From NCBI GenBank assembly GCA_921293015.1, contig OV121081.1:30569158-30633157 (forward strand): DNA of 64,000 nt, given 5' to 3'. Of this stretch, positions 31,851-44,930 are shown piece after piece (position 1 is the first letter of the stretch; each line of letters opens with the position of its first letter). This DNA comes from Phorcus lineatus (taxonomy: Eukaryota > Mollusca > Gastropoda > Trochida > Trochidae). A program made the position numbers and the translations under genes. The notes under the pieces are model-generated. The model ran no database searches and was not told the DNA's origin. It saw only the letters and a program-made list of their open reading frames with translations.

Positions 31851-33389
31851 CATATATATCCATCCCATGAAAACAGGGAATACTCGTCCAAAGGAGCCAA
31901 ACAGATATAATTTTGATTGATGTCTCATCATCGACTGAATATCTCAATTATAATTACTATGAAAATTGTTTTAAGGAAAATTGCAAACAATTTACAAACA
32001 TTTCACAACTTTTCAAACATAGGTTCCCAATCGTAATGATGTAAATAAGAAAGGGTCGGTAAAAAGTTGACAAGATCGGTCATTAATAACTACTCAACCT
32101 GAATTTTAAAAAATGTCACATCAATCACACCTTTTTAAGTTTAAGGCTTGACGTCTTAAGTATCACCAAAGTTTATCAATTAGCATCATTGACGTAAAGG
32201 TACATCCTGAATAGTAAAACACAAACCAACATTGCTCAGGAGGTTTTCTGCTGTACGTGGCGCGTCGTTCTGAATTGCTTTAGCTAGTCAATCCTGCACA
32301 AACTGGGAATGAAAACATGGCTTTATCAGGTTTACAAAGCGTACAAACACCCGGGCTTCACACACTGTTCGCTTGTTTGTAAGTGTTAGTAATTCCTAGT
32401 TTGTATAAACACACTTTAAATGGCGCTGGGTCATTTTCTTGCAAGTCTTGAAGATTTTTAAAGACTATGAGTTCAGTGGTCCTTTCACCGTTAAACCCAT
32501 GATACATAATTACTCTAGATTGTTCATAATGTCGTTTTGATTACTTTGTTCCAACTTATCTACTTAAATGAAGGAGTTCTTCTTCATCTTTTCTTGTGAA
32601 CGTCTTGATGATTCAAACTTTGTTTAGAAAACAGTCACATGGAAATGTTGATTGATGGAGGCTTAATTAATGTTACACAGCGGTTGAAACCTAACACTAG
32701 TTCATTTATTAAAATATTAATGAAAATATCATTCATAAGTTTAATATGAAAATAACTTGGTCAAGGAATGTTATGCTAAAGGACATTACTGGGATACAAT
32801 AAGTGTCCTGTTTGATAAACTTCTCGAAATAAATTGGTAATTAGCTGTGTTTTTATTAAGAATATGAAAATAATTTGTATGTTGACGTTGATACATTAAT
32901 ATGAGTTATGTAAGTCTAAAATATGTAGTGTTTTGTTATAGATTAAAATATAATTGCATTATTGAAATGTAATGCTGTTAATGTGTTTTATCGTAATTAG
33001 AAAAAAAGTTTCAACCACCTACTTATGTTTTAGCATGTTTTATTTCAAATCACGAAAACATGTTATAAAAAATATTTTGTGACCGATTTCTTGTATTCAA
33101 CAAAAACCAAAAGTTACAATTTTAAGGTCATATATCGCCACGTCAAGTCAAATACAGTCTTAAAAAATTCGTTCCCCGTAAAGATTTTTAGATATTAGAA
33201 TGGAACCTCAGGGAAATTGCATGGCTTTTTAAAAAGTATGCTCAATTTTTAATGTAAAGATAACTCATCTATAACTGCTTTTTGCCAAATGGAAATGAGA
33301 ATCGCCCATATTTGTGTGCAAAGTATGTCAGAGAAGTTGTTTTGTTCTCTACTTTAATTCCATGCATATTTTTCTATAGCCTCTATGAT
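31851..33389. other. Gene-free AT-rich stretch
   Basis: No exon or recognisable repeat. Confidence 0.4.
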
Positions 33390-33505
33390 ATGTTATGTTT
33401 CAATTATTAGCACCAAACCGGTACCTTGATGAAAAATTGTCTTGTAAATTATTCACATGGGCCTGTGGCCTTTATACTGAATAAACTTCTATGATTGATA
33501 AATAT
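33390..33505 (+). mobile_element. LINE 3' UTR fragment
   Basis: The string tcacatgggcctgtggcctt followed by tatactgaataaac matches the 3' ends of the LINE remnants at 1235 and 59760. Only the extreme 3' end is present, as in severe 5' truncation. Confidence 0.6.
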
Positions 33506-34499
33506 TATATGTATTAACTCCAGTCTGTTGGTTATATTAGACGCTGCCACATCCATCATATGCGCATGATGCAAAATAAAGAGCAAGTGAAATACAAGAA
33601 ACATACCAAACTGACCCTTCTCCTAGGTTTTCCCAGCCTCAAAATGTCTCTCAACTATGTGGGGTGCCACAAATTGGAGTTATTTGGCGTCAATGGCGTA
33701 ATAGTTGCAAACTAGCATCTTAAACGTTAAAACAATAATTGTTTTGAAAACACGCGAATATAATTTGCCAAAACCATTATGAGAGGGTTTCCTTAATGGA
33801 ATTCCTAAGGTGTTATGTCGTTGTTTGCTCCTTTAAAGTAAAATATATTATGTTGATAGCTTGTTTGAAATAGGAATATATTATCTTAATTGAATTTACG
33901 AAGATCAAACATTCATGTATTATGTCATGCTAGGGATGCTAGTAACCAGATTAAGATATTATGAATGTTATGACGTATTTATACATCGATGCATGAATAT
34001 ACGATTTGCACATGAAACATGTCAAGAACATTATACGCTTGTTTTAGGACATTAATGATCCCTCCAGACTTTCTGACTGTTAGATATTTAACAGTAAGTG
34101 TTTAGAATAATCATAGTAACGATCCGTTAGCGAATGACCACATAAGTTGTTCATTACGGCGTATTTAACTACATATAACCACACTATATTTTCATATAAG
34201 CTTTTCGCAAAATTGTCATGGAAAAACATCATATCATTTTCCTCTGAGTGTTTTTTTTTGTTTTCTTAAACCATATTAGTAATCCCTATGTGATCTGAGA
34301 ACAATGCATTAGTTGACTTGTTTAGTTCAGGTCACAGGTCATTTTCGTACACCAGGAATAAAAACATATTTATTTGAAACTTTTAAAATAACACCTGTTT
34401 GTTTGTGTATGCAATATATACGGTGTATTTACGTGTATAAATACACTTTATAGGGGCACAAATAGTTTTTATTCTTCTATTTTGTTACAATAGATACAT
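33506..34499. other. Intergenic, one unexplained small ORF
   Basis: 33560-33715 (plus) is open for 51 codons, beginning MRMMQNKEQVKYKK, in a GC-richer patch just past the LINE tail. No family or signal supports it. Confidence 0.2.
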
Positions 34500-34745
34500 T
34501 TTTATGACTTATTTTCAGAGGGTCGAACACCACATTACTCAACCCGATTGTCCGCAGTCGTAGAAGAACATATCTGATATCAAATAAAACTGCTGGCGGC
34601 CATTTTAGGGTGAACACATTTTAATAATTTAAGGTAGGAGATGGATTCCCGTAGCTTAACTGTACATGTGACGTTCGTTTTAGAAGTGCCTCTTTTGATT
34701 TAAACAGGCTGCCTTACAATTAATAGTAGTTATTTTCGTTTTCGT
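34500..34745 (+). mobile_element. Non-autonomous DNA element, copy 4
   Basis: It has acattactcaacccgattgt, gctggcggccattttagggt, cccgtagcttaactgtacat and the cgttcgttttagaag block in the order of copies 1-3. The ttaaagggacagt end is missing. Confidence 0.6.
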
Positions 34746-35635
34746 TCGATAATTCGATAATTACAGAGAAAGCCGAGTAAGTGTAACGTTAAAAATGAAT
34801 AAAAACAAGGTATGAATTCTTGTTATAAAAATTGTTATATAAATTCAAAGTGTTATGACTTTAGAAAGAAGACTAGAGTTTGATTTGCTATCAGTGATAA
34901 ATGTACATCCAAGTACAAACAACATTTATTTTAGAAAATACTTTTATTGAACAAATGTTTACATACGCCGTATTGTTATCAGCGATGTGAATCCCTATGC
35001 TGTATGATAAATCTTTACACGTGTACAACTTCCATTCGAATTCAAAATACAGCCTTTGGAAAATCTCTGTACATCCAAAGAAAATACCCGGAGCCCCTTT
35101 CAAATGAGATTCAATTGAGGAAAAGAGACGTCATCGGAGGTTTCTACATGAAAAAATCATAATCCCCTTTTTAAATCGGAACTGTAGCCAAATCCCTGGA
35201 CTAACCCCTGATTATCACAAACTTAACCTCGCCTTCTTCAGTTGCTATCTGTCCCCTTTCGTATCCAGCACCTAACATCTAGCTAGCCTGTACTTTTCGA
35301 ACATCTTCTGAATATGCGCACAGTCTAACTAATTTTCATAATCGTTCGCACGTTCGACACAAGGTTGAATTAAGGAAACGGTAATTATCACGTGTACTTT
35401 TGCTGCAAGATCTTCATTGTAATAGATGGCTGCAAATGAAATAAAACCGATAAAAAGACGATTGATTCATCTGTAAGCCCTTCAGCAGTTGATTTAATTC
35501 ATTTATGAGTAAAAATCCTGAACTGCTGAGGGTGAAGCACTTCATGACCCTATACTGTCAGCATTAAAAGTTATATTTCTCTTAGATATTTAATACGTGT
35601 ATTTCAACTTGGCATATAATACACTCTATTATCTA
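34746..35635. other. Intergenic, no supported gene
   Basis: Overlapping short ORFs on both strands at 34890-35160 are mutual shadows. Nothing else is seen. Confidence 0.35.
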
Positions 35636-37775
35636 TTATCTGCTACTACTGCAACTACTACTACTACTGCTGCTCCTACGACCTTTTATGCCACTACTGC
35701 TAGTCTACTGCTACTACTGCAACTACAACTACTATTGCTGCTCCTGCGACCTCTTCTGTCGCTGCTACTAGTCTACTGCTACTACTGCAACTACAAATAC
35801 TACTGCTGTTCCTGCGACCTCTTCTGTCACTGCTACTAGTCTACTGCTACTACTGCAACTACAACTACTACTGCTGCTCCTGCGACCTCTTCTGTCGCTG
35901 CTACTAGTCTACTGCTACTACTGCAACTACAAATACTACTGCTGTTCCTGCGACCTCTTCTGTCACTGCTACTAGTCTACTGCTACTACTGCAACTACAA
36001 CTACTACTGCTGCTCCTGCGACCTCTTCTGTCGCTGCTACTAGTCTACTGCTACTACTGCAACTACAACTACTACTAATGCTCCTGCGACCTCTTCTGTA
36101 GCTGCTACTAGTCTACTGCTACTACTGCAACTACAACTACTACTGATGCTCCTGCGACCTCTTCTGTCGCTGCTACAAGTCTACTGCTACTACTGCAACT
36201 ACAACTACTACTGCTGCTCCTGCGACCTCTTCTGTCGCTGCCACTAGTCTACTGCTACTACTGCAACTACAAATACTACTGCTTTTCCTGCGACCTCTTC
36301 TGTCGCTGCTACAAGTCTACTGCTACTACTGCAACTACAACTACTACTGATGCTCCTGCGACCTCTTCTGTAGCTGCTACTAGTCTACTGCTACTACTGC
36401 AACTACAACTACTACTGATGCTCCTGCGACCTCTTCTGTCGCTGCTACAAGTCTACTGCTACTACTGCAACTACAACTACTACTGATGCTCCTGCGACCT
36501 CTTCTGTCGCTGCCACTAGTCTACTGCTACTACTGCAACTACAAATACTACTGCTTTTCCTGCGACCTCTTCTGTCGCTGCTACTAGTCTACTGCTACTA
36601 CTGCAACTACTACTACTGCTGCTGCTCCTGCGACCTCTTCTGTCGCTGCTACTAGTCTACTGCTACTACTGCAACTACTACTACTGCTGCTGCTCCTACG
36701 ACCTCTTGTGCCGCTACTATAGCTACTAGTCTACTGCTACTACTGCAACTACTACTACTGCTGCTGCTCCTACGACCTCTTGTGCCGTTACTATAGCTAC
36801 TAGTCTACTGCTACTACTGCAACTACTACTACTGCTGCTGCTCCTACGAAATCTTGTGCCGCTACTATAGCTACTAGTCTACTGCTACTACTGCAACTAC
36901 TACTACTGCTGCTGCTCCTACGACCTCTTGTGCCGCTACTATAGCTACTAGTCTACTGCTACTACTGCAACTACTACTACTGCTGCTGCTCCTACGACCT
37001 CTTCTGTCGCTGCTACTAGTCTGCTGCTACTACTGCAACTACTACTACTGCTGCTGCTCCTACGACCTCTTGTGCCGCTACTATAGCTACTAGTCTACTG
37101 CTACTACTGCAACTACTACTACTGCTGCTGCTCCTACGACCTCTTGTGCCGCTACTATAGCTACTAGTCTACCGACTCTGCTGCGGCTACTACTACTGCT
37201 GCTGCTCCTACGACCTCTTGTGCCGCTACTATAGCTACTAGTCTACTGCTACTACTGCAACTACTACTACTGCTGCTGCTCCTACGACCTCTTCTGTCGC
37301 TGCTACTAGTCTGCTGCTACTACTGCAACTACTACTACTGCTGCTGCTCCTACGACCTCTTGTGCCGCTACTATAGCTACTAGTCTACTGCTACTACTGC
37401 AACTACTACTACTGCTGCTGCTCCTACAACCTCTTGTGCCGCTACTATAGCTACTAGTCTACCGACTCTGCTGCGGCTACTACTACTGCTGCTGCTCCTA
37501 CGACCTCTTGTGCCGCTACTATAGCTACTAGTCTACTGCTACTACTGCAACTACTACTACTGCTGCTGCTCCTACGACCTCTTCTGTCGCTGCTACTAGT
37601 CTGCTGCTACTACTGCAACTACTACTACTGCTGCTGCTCCTACGACCTCTTGTGCCGCTACTATAGCTACTAGTCTACTGCTACTACTGCAACTACTACT
37701 ACTGCTGCTGCTCCTACGACCTCTTGTGCCGCTACTATAGCTACTAGTCTACCGACTCTGCTGCGGCTACAGCTG
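35636..37775 (+). repeat. CTA/CTG-rich minisatellite, 68- and 74-bp units, 290-bp higher-order unit
   Basis: In the first half gtctactgctactactgcaa recurs every 68 bp (35703, 35771, 35839 and on). From about 36587 a 74-bp version with an added ctatag-containing segment takes over (36729, 36803). Near the end the variant accgactctgctgcggctac recurs at 37171, 37461 and 37751, a 290-bp higher-order unit equal to three 74-bp plus one 68-bp unit. Neither unit length is a multiple of three, so no frame stays open. It is non-coding and seems to have grown from a trinucleotide microsatellite. Confidence 0.93.
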
Positions 37776-40349
37776 CAGGTAACTACTAATGTGTCCGGTG
37801 CTGAAATAACCACTTGTCGCTGATTCTACTGTTACTGCTTTGCTGTCACAGATTTTCTAATTTGAAATTTGTTTAATGTCTCTTTGATGAATGACCTTAT
37901 CAAAAATCAAATTAAATCATTTGTCAGGAGGTTAAATTTTACGTTTGATGTAACGAGATAAAACATAGCTTTTTTACCATCCCAGCCAAACTGCTTTCAC
38001 ACTTACTCATGCGGAATATTGATCAGCCATTAAATATTTCCCACTCATCTGTTGAGCAATTGCATCGAGGGCTATAATGTTACTCAACTTGACGAAAAGC
38101 TTTTACCACAACCTTGCAGCTACAACCTGGGAGCCCGTATTAGAAGGAAGCAAATGTGACTTCAAAGCGAATCTTCAAATTCTTTCCATGTCCACCAGGA
38201 GATTCCATAGTAAAATTACTATTTACTTTTATAGTTGATCTGGGCGTTCTCATTTCAAAGACGAAAACGTATACATGTTTTTAATAGATCCAATAACCTT
38301 TACGTACCAAAACGACGATTTTGGAATAGATAGAACAGTTGCAAGTTATTGTTTCCCTATTTGAAAAACTATATCTGACAAAGCATTATCAAAATGCCAA
38401 GGCTCGCAAAATACAATGTTTATTCCTAATGCGGGATATGTACCATTCCAAAACACACTCGCATGATAACCTCGGTACATTTACTTTCATTGTAATTACA
38501 GATAAGCGAGAACTTAACTTTGTTCACCTACGGTTGTATGTAAGTGATCGACAATTTTCGGGATGCAAGTATAGCTCATGGTGGTAAATTTAACTCCCCA
38601 AAATCGTAACATTCATTACCCCCAAAATACTCATGCACTAATGCTTGTTGAGTTAACGTCCATGAAATCGATATCATCTGCTTCGCCACTTTCTCACAAT
38701 GGATTAACCATTACCAGATATTGGAAATTAGAAGCTTATCCTTGCTAAGAGGGTTATGGAAGTAGTAGTTGGTTCATGGTTCTCTAAATGACTCAGGTTG
38801 TTTGCTGTTTTATTTGATCTTACTATTTTGTCAGTAATGTATTTGATGGATGAATGCATTTTGTTACAAGTCATTGGCTCTTACATGAATAAAACTGACC
38901 TCATTTTAAGCAAGTAATTGATGTAACCTGTAAAAGGTGGCCCTTAAGTTAAGAAAAATATAGGGCTAGATGAAGATGAATAGATAAAGGGCTTATGTAA
39001 TGAGATTGTTCGTTTCTCAGTAGTTATTATCCGAGCAAATGTTTCCCATGATTTTTACGAGACGGTTGTGAATTTTTACATTACCTGACATCAATGGTTT
39101 TATACCGTGTATAAGGCAGTTAACATAATTTCGAGTGTTATATTTTCTTCACTGGCGACTTAACGGGACTACTCCATTTGAACCTCACACAAGTATACAG
39201 AGAATGGCCTGCTTTACTTGAAGCGGCCTGTTATAGTAACGTCCCGAAAATCATTTTATGACTTCAACTCACACTGAAACATTATTTGCGACCAAAAGTG
39301 ATATGTGCACATGTGCAGACATGACATGAAAAATACGTCACCCATTTATGTTAACTAAGTTGAATAACTTGAATCAGAAACATCAAATAACTCGTTGATG
39401 TGCGACGTTTGCTTTGACAGGCCTAATCAAGAACGAGATTGAATCTTTTGTTAGAAAGTTTTAAGCTTAACTTTTATAAACATATAAAAGCATTAACTTA
39501 TAACTAAAAACTTCCTTTGTGGTATATTGATTATTCAATAACTAATCTGAACTGACTTCATAGATACCGAAATCACGTTTGCTTTACTGCTTAATGCTAT
39601 ATGTACTTTACGCAGGTTTTAAGGCAAAGTTATTTCGTTGGTTTAACATTGAACTACAAAGAAACTCTTTTTTTATACGGTTATTAACGAATAGCAATTG
39701 CTCTGTGTGTACCTGATTCGCTGAACACTGAACAGAATTCATACCTCAGTAAAGTTAATTGAGTTACGTCACATTATATTTAGCCACGCCCCTTGCCGGA
39801 ACAAGCTACGTGTTTCTACAGAACAAAACAGAATCACGTTGTGCAGTGCCACTTTATGAAAGAAAGGAAATGCCACACATTTCATACTTGGTTTCTAAGA
39901 TTAAGTGTGACGTTTTCCCATGACCTTTGTTCCCTTTGATCTGACTCTGTTTGGTTAAGTTTGTTATAACACTATTATATGACATCCACGAGGGTAAATT
40001 TGGCAACTAGAAATGTCAAGGTCACGTGTGACGTCTGATAGGTTTATGGCACTTCGTGGTTTTCAATAGTTGATGGAGGAGTTGTAGGCGGCACTTAAGA
40101 TCCGATAATGTTTGGATTGACATTTTGTCTATTTCCTTCTATTGAGCTTTGAATTCATTCGCGTAAATAGTGAAGATGCAAATTTTTATAGTTGGAGCAG
40201 TAAACATCGAGTTTGTGTATGTTAATTTACAAGAAAAATTCACAAACTCAAGAACCACTGTGAAACCTTTACACAGATTGCACAACGGTATTTTGGTTTA
40301 TACCTCCATGAACTTAATTAATTTTGAAGTCAAAATTTAAAATGACCTA
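37776..40349. other. Intergenic, no supported gene
   Basis: An 82-codon ORF (38339-38587) has no support. Otherwise no exon or repeat is recognised. Confidence 0.35.
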
Positions 40350-41789
40350 TTGAAATATTGATCGCATTGTGATACTGATATGATATGAATCAGCTTCTCA
40401 TTTATCAACGGGTGCATTTGTATGTCAAAACACGCTGTCTTTTTGTTTGGTGTGCTTTCATCTTGTCTTCCTTGAGTTGTGCACCATAAGAGTTCTGCAA
40501 GATGCCATTGATTTTTAATCAGCGCATATATCTTGTCCTTCTTTCTCTTCTAACTCAATTTGTCTAATTCATTTTTAATGCTCATTTAATTCAACTGGCC
40601 TGTACAAGATAAACATTAATTTGAAATGAAGTCACATTAGCAGTGTTTTATTCTAAAAAACAACAACTGATATTCCAACAGTTAAAACATTGAATTCTAA
40701 ATAATTATTTTTCAATACTAAATATACATCCCGTTGCATTATCCAATATAATTCAACTTCTAAAATGGTGTAATGAACTCAACGCACAGTAGTCAAAAGA
40801 TTAAAGAAGAATATACTGTATCAATTTCCAATTGATATATGCTGATTTTTGTGAAAGCAGGAAAAACAATTGAGACTAAATTACAGGAAGATATATGTTA
40901 TCCAGAGACTTTACGATTTTACATTTCTGAAAAGTTTGAGTTAGGACTTGTGTATGAGGTTTATTGATTGTTTAAATGGAGGGTCTGTTTCAAAAGATAT
41001 CATATTGATAAAAAGTTGAACTATTCAAATATGCAAATCTGTGAGTGTGTGCATTAATGTAGGTAAATAACCATACTTTATAGTAAAAAGTCTACTTGCT
41101 GCTTCGTATTGGGAATTACAAGACAAACCTTTATCAAAGTTAGATAATGATCAATGTTGTATAGATGTTACTAAATGTCTGACAAAAGTAATAGCTTATC
41201 TCGTATGTCAAAGACACACAACCTCAGGAAAAGGTTCATCGATGCTTACTTTATTTATATGTGATAATCCTCAGATTCAAACTTACTACTATCACCTTAT
41301 AATTTCTTACTAACGTTTAATTATTTCAAATTCGATATATATCAGTTATTTACATAAAAATCTTTCAATAAATCATTATCATTATTTGCCCTTTATCTCT
41401 GACAACTAACCTCTGTTAAAATCAAATCTATATCAATTATGTGAATACCCTTCGTTCTTTCGTTATATGAAAAGGTTGCCATTGTTAATTGTTTCTTTAC
41501 GTTCAATTTTCTTTAAACATGATTTGCTATTAGCTTAACAAGCCATTGGGCGCCCCATTAAATGATATTGACCCCCATATTTCACTTCATGTGTAAAATG
41601 AGATTACATTATTTTGAATAAACTAATTCCATCGGTTACGACTGAGTTCTCGTATCATGATTAAATCAGATCTCACAGCATGGTTGTCGGTTTCTAACCC
41701 TGAATGGTTGATCCTTTCTCAAATAAGATTAAGGTAATTGCTTATGATGCAAAACAGCTTCATGATTAACATTACGATATATGGAATCA

Positions 41790-41915
41790 GGCCCAGTGCA
41801 ATCGTACAGGTTTTGTTCTTTGATGAGTCTCTTGCTGGAATCGAACTCACACTCACACAGTCAGGCTACAATCGCCTGTACTGACTTTCCAAATAGCTTA
41901 CCTATTCAGTAACCG
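41790..41915 (-). repeat. tRNA-derived SINE, shared by both duplication copies
   Basis: The minus strand has a box-A-like taagctatttggaa, then caggcgattgtagcctg and box B gagttcgattccagc. A diverged counterpart lies at the matching place in copy B (52300-52430, with caggcgattgtcgcct and gttcaattcctgc), so the SINE predates the duplication. Confidence 0.5.
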
Positions 41916-44419
41916 ATGCAATGATTAAATTGAACCTATCAACTTAATCTTAAGAACTCAGCAAAATAATATTTTGTCAACACTTTTTGTCAATTCTTGG
42001 CATTTATCTTGACAAATAGGTTGACAAATTCAAAGTCACATATTTATATATTTCAGGTTTGGTTGACAAATGGTTATCTAGTAGTTTCAAATTGCAAGCC
42101 AGGTCACGGATTCGTTTGCCTAATTGTTTTAAGCCGAGACGTGACTGTGTTTTCTTGCAATTATGTTGTTCTGTCAATGACTAAGTACTACAGATACATG
42201 TGATAAAGTCATTCATTATCCATTCAAGTACATACATTGTAAGTGGGCCATTTTTCTAATGTTCTCTAAGATTTACAACACTGATTTTTACTCATTTGAT
42301 TTTATGTGAAATCTCAGACTGATTTTGTCTTGGAACAAATATGTTATGTTTCACGTAAGTGTAGGATTTACATTTATACTGAAGAGTTACCAGCTAACAG
42401 TAATAGGTCAGTTTAGAATAATTAAGTTTGGTCGTAAGATTTGTTGTTGTGAATCAAGAGAGAGATATTTTGTAACAGAGGTGAATTACTCATGTACCTT
42501 CTCTGGTGAGAGAATGGCAAGAGATATTTAATGAATCAATAAACTTTCAAATAGATTTCACAGATACAACGTACAATCAATCTATCCATGACCAGTAGTC
42601 TGACAATTCCGGAAATTGTGAGCTCGGAATTCTACAAGTGAATATCTAGCACTCATTTCAGACCACTTGTTTCAGTAAAGGGCTCTGTGTATTCCAACAG
42701 ATTTATACGTCCCTGAATTACTGACGTCATTCATGTATCTGTTACAGCCAACAATTTCCACTAATGTTCTGAGTTCTTCTACTGAAAGTCCAAACAAGAT
42801 CATAGATCATGTAACCTGGGGACATATGACGCTTCTTTTTATTCCCAAAGGTGTATCACTCTCTTACAGAATGACCATTACAGAATTTTTCAGTTCCCAT
42901 GAAAAATCTTTTACTACTGAGGTTATCGGGAGCAGTTGTATGTACGTGTAACCGCAAACAGATATAACATTATAATGGATATAACGAATTTGAGATGGGA
43001 AAGATTTCTTAAAATCTGTGACTAACGTATTGAAATTGCTTGGAAAGTAAGACACTTTTTGCTGGGAAAACTCAACTGATCAAAGCAAGCTGAAGGGTCA
43101 AAAAGAGTTTCAGTTTAATTCTGTTCCGTCATTCAGTATCTGGCTTTAATTTGTTAACTTAAAAGACACGCATTGAAGTTTGACCTCTAATGCATCTCAA
43201 ATGTATTTGAATGAGAGGTACACTAACATATCTTTAGATAAAGTACGTTTTATTTCTATAAGTGTTTTTGTTTTTTCTTCATATGGAAGCTGCAAATATA
43301 AAAATCAAATTTTTTTTTACCTTTGATCAGGACAACAAAAAGGAAGGAAAACTTATACTTTCGTTAGAATAAACGTTTTGAAAAGGTCTTGTTCGTGCCA
43401 ACCACACATGTACAGTGAATTGTGTCAAATGTATTCTCAGAATACTGAAATAATAATAACTAACCGGTTCATAAGTTCAAATTTTAAAAAGCTATATCGA
43501 CTTCAACATTATGTCTTTCGGTGTTAAGGCACAATTCTTTTCCTTGACAACGACACAAGAAGCTGTGACATAACTTCATATTCTCGGAGTAAATCTATAA
43601 TATATATAATGACAACAACATCAATAAAAAAAATTTAAAATATTTTCAACACCATTTGTCATCTATGTTGAAAATAGACAATCGTGTGATATATTCTTTT
43701 AAAGCTTTTCAAAGCTTGCAGTCATTTGAATAGTGTTCAAAATTTTGCTGAAACGTTTTACAACAGACAATTCCATTTTCAACGGGTTTCTTTCAAATCT
43801 TTACATGTTTAGATATTCATATACTTATAATACCCTTTACTCTTAAACCTGGGAATTATTATTGAGACACCAAAGTCTTTTTCCATCCTTTTAAAAAATA
43901 TATGCTTTTTGTGAAAGTTAAACCAACGAGCAAAAGTACAATGTCGTAATGCTAAGTAATAGGACTTCACAATATTCTAATCATCATTGAAAAACATACT
44001 TAGTGTAGGTAAATGTAAATACGTCTCATGTCAGTTTTTTTAAAGTGAAAATGAACCAGTTGCTTTATACATTATATGACCTCATGATGATATGCTTTTA
44101 AAGAGTTCTCTAACCCCGTTTCTGCAGCACCCCATGCGAAAATGGACCTAGTTTGACACATTCTTTGTGACGTTAAATAAGACACTGTCCCTTTTATTAT
44201 GAACTCTGATGTAACGCTTAACCAACAGTTTTGCCAGTGATCTTACAGCAGTCAGCATTTCATAAAAGTTGTATGCCTTACATACATTTCCTTTTCGGCA
44301 AGAAATTCATGATTGTTGCCCAAAATGATGTGAATCAAAAACAGATTTTAAAAGTGAAGGCATAGACGAATGGGCGCATGCCAAGGGATATGAAGAAAAA
44401 TATCAGAGGCAGAACGACC

Positions 44420-44930
44420 ACTAATTCGCTTCTACGACGAATGTAATTGTAAGCCCATTCTCCGAGCGCAAGACTAAAAACCTGTTTAAAGAGATCTTTC
44501 TAGAGACTCTTGGGTCCATTTAACATAGCACTTTGATTGGCTCATTCAAAGCGAGGTCGGTTAATTTCAATACAAATAATGAGCAGGCACAAGATTGACA
44601 TTGTGTAAATTATCTGAACTCAAGCTCTCGGTAGTGGTAGATTAAGCTGAAAGTGTTTCCTTTAAGTTTTAATAAGAAGATCGACACTAATGCTTCAAAA
44701 TCGAATCCAGGGATATATACCTACGTCTACATGTTGAGATAAGATTCTTTGCTCTTATTCAATTGCCTAGCCTGATCTGCATACCAAGGCAAGCATCCGA
44801 CCAACTAGTATAAGCTCAGGCCAAATGAAACGACGTCTGGTTGAGAGGCAGAAGGACCGCTCCACTTTCAAGGTTATATGAATGAAATCCGTGACATTAG
44901 GGGGTGAAGCTGGTTTCGGGGCGTGATACA
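44420..44930 (+). promoter_or_regulatory. Conserved promoter-like block in duplication copy A
   Basis: Shared with 55545-56035: a gattggct inverted CCAAT box, acattgtgta, an atata/tatacctacgtct TATA-like patch and, about 170 bp further, actttcaag|gtta (copy A) or actttcaag|gtaata (copy B), a donor-like junction. The order suggests a promoter and a non-coding first exon. No transcript evidence. Confidence 0.25.

Noticed and set aside
33560-33715. 51-codon ORF after the LINE tail as a gene
   Set aside because: No promoter, family or poly(A) support. Possibly part of an unrecognised repeat.
35597-35839. 80-codon Leu-rich ORF
   Set aside because: It runs into the CTA/CTG minisatellite, whose 68/74-bp units shift the frame.
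30640-37775. CRISPR-like arrays
   Set aside because: The repeats are contiguous without unique spacers, and the window is eukaryotic.
38339-38587. 82-codon ORF
   Set aside because: No recognisable motif, splice context or repeat link. Expected by chance in AT-rich DNA.
42733-42951. 72-codon ORF in duplication block 3 as a conserved exon
   Set aside because: The homologous DNA at 52700-52930 does not keep the frame open, so purifying selection on a protein is not supported.
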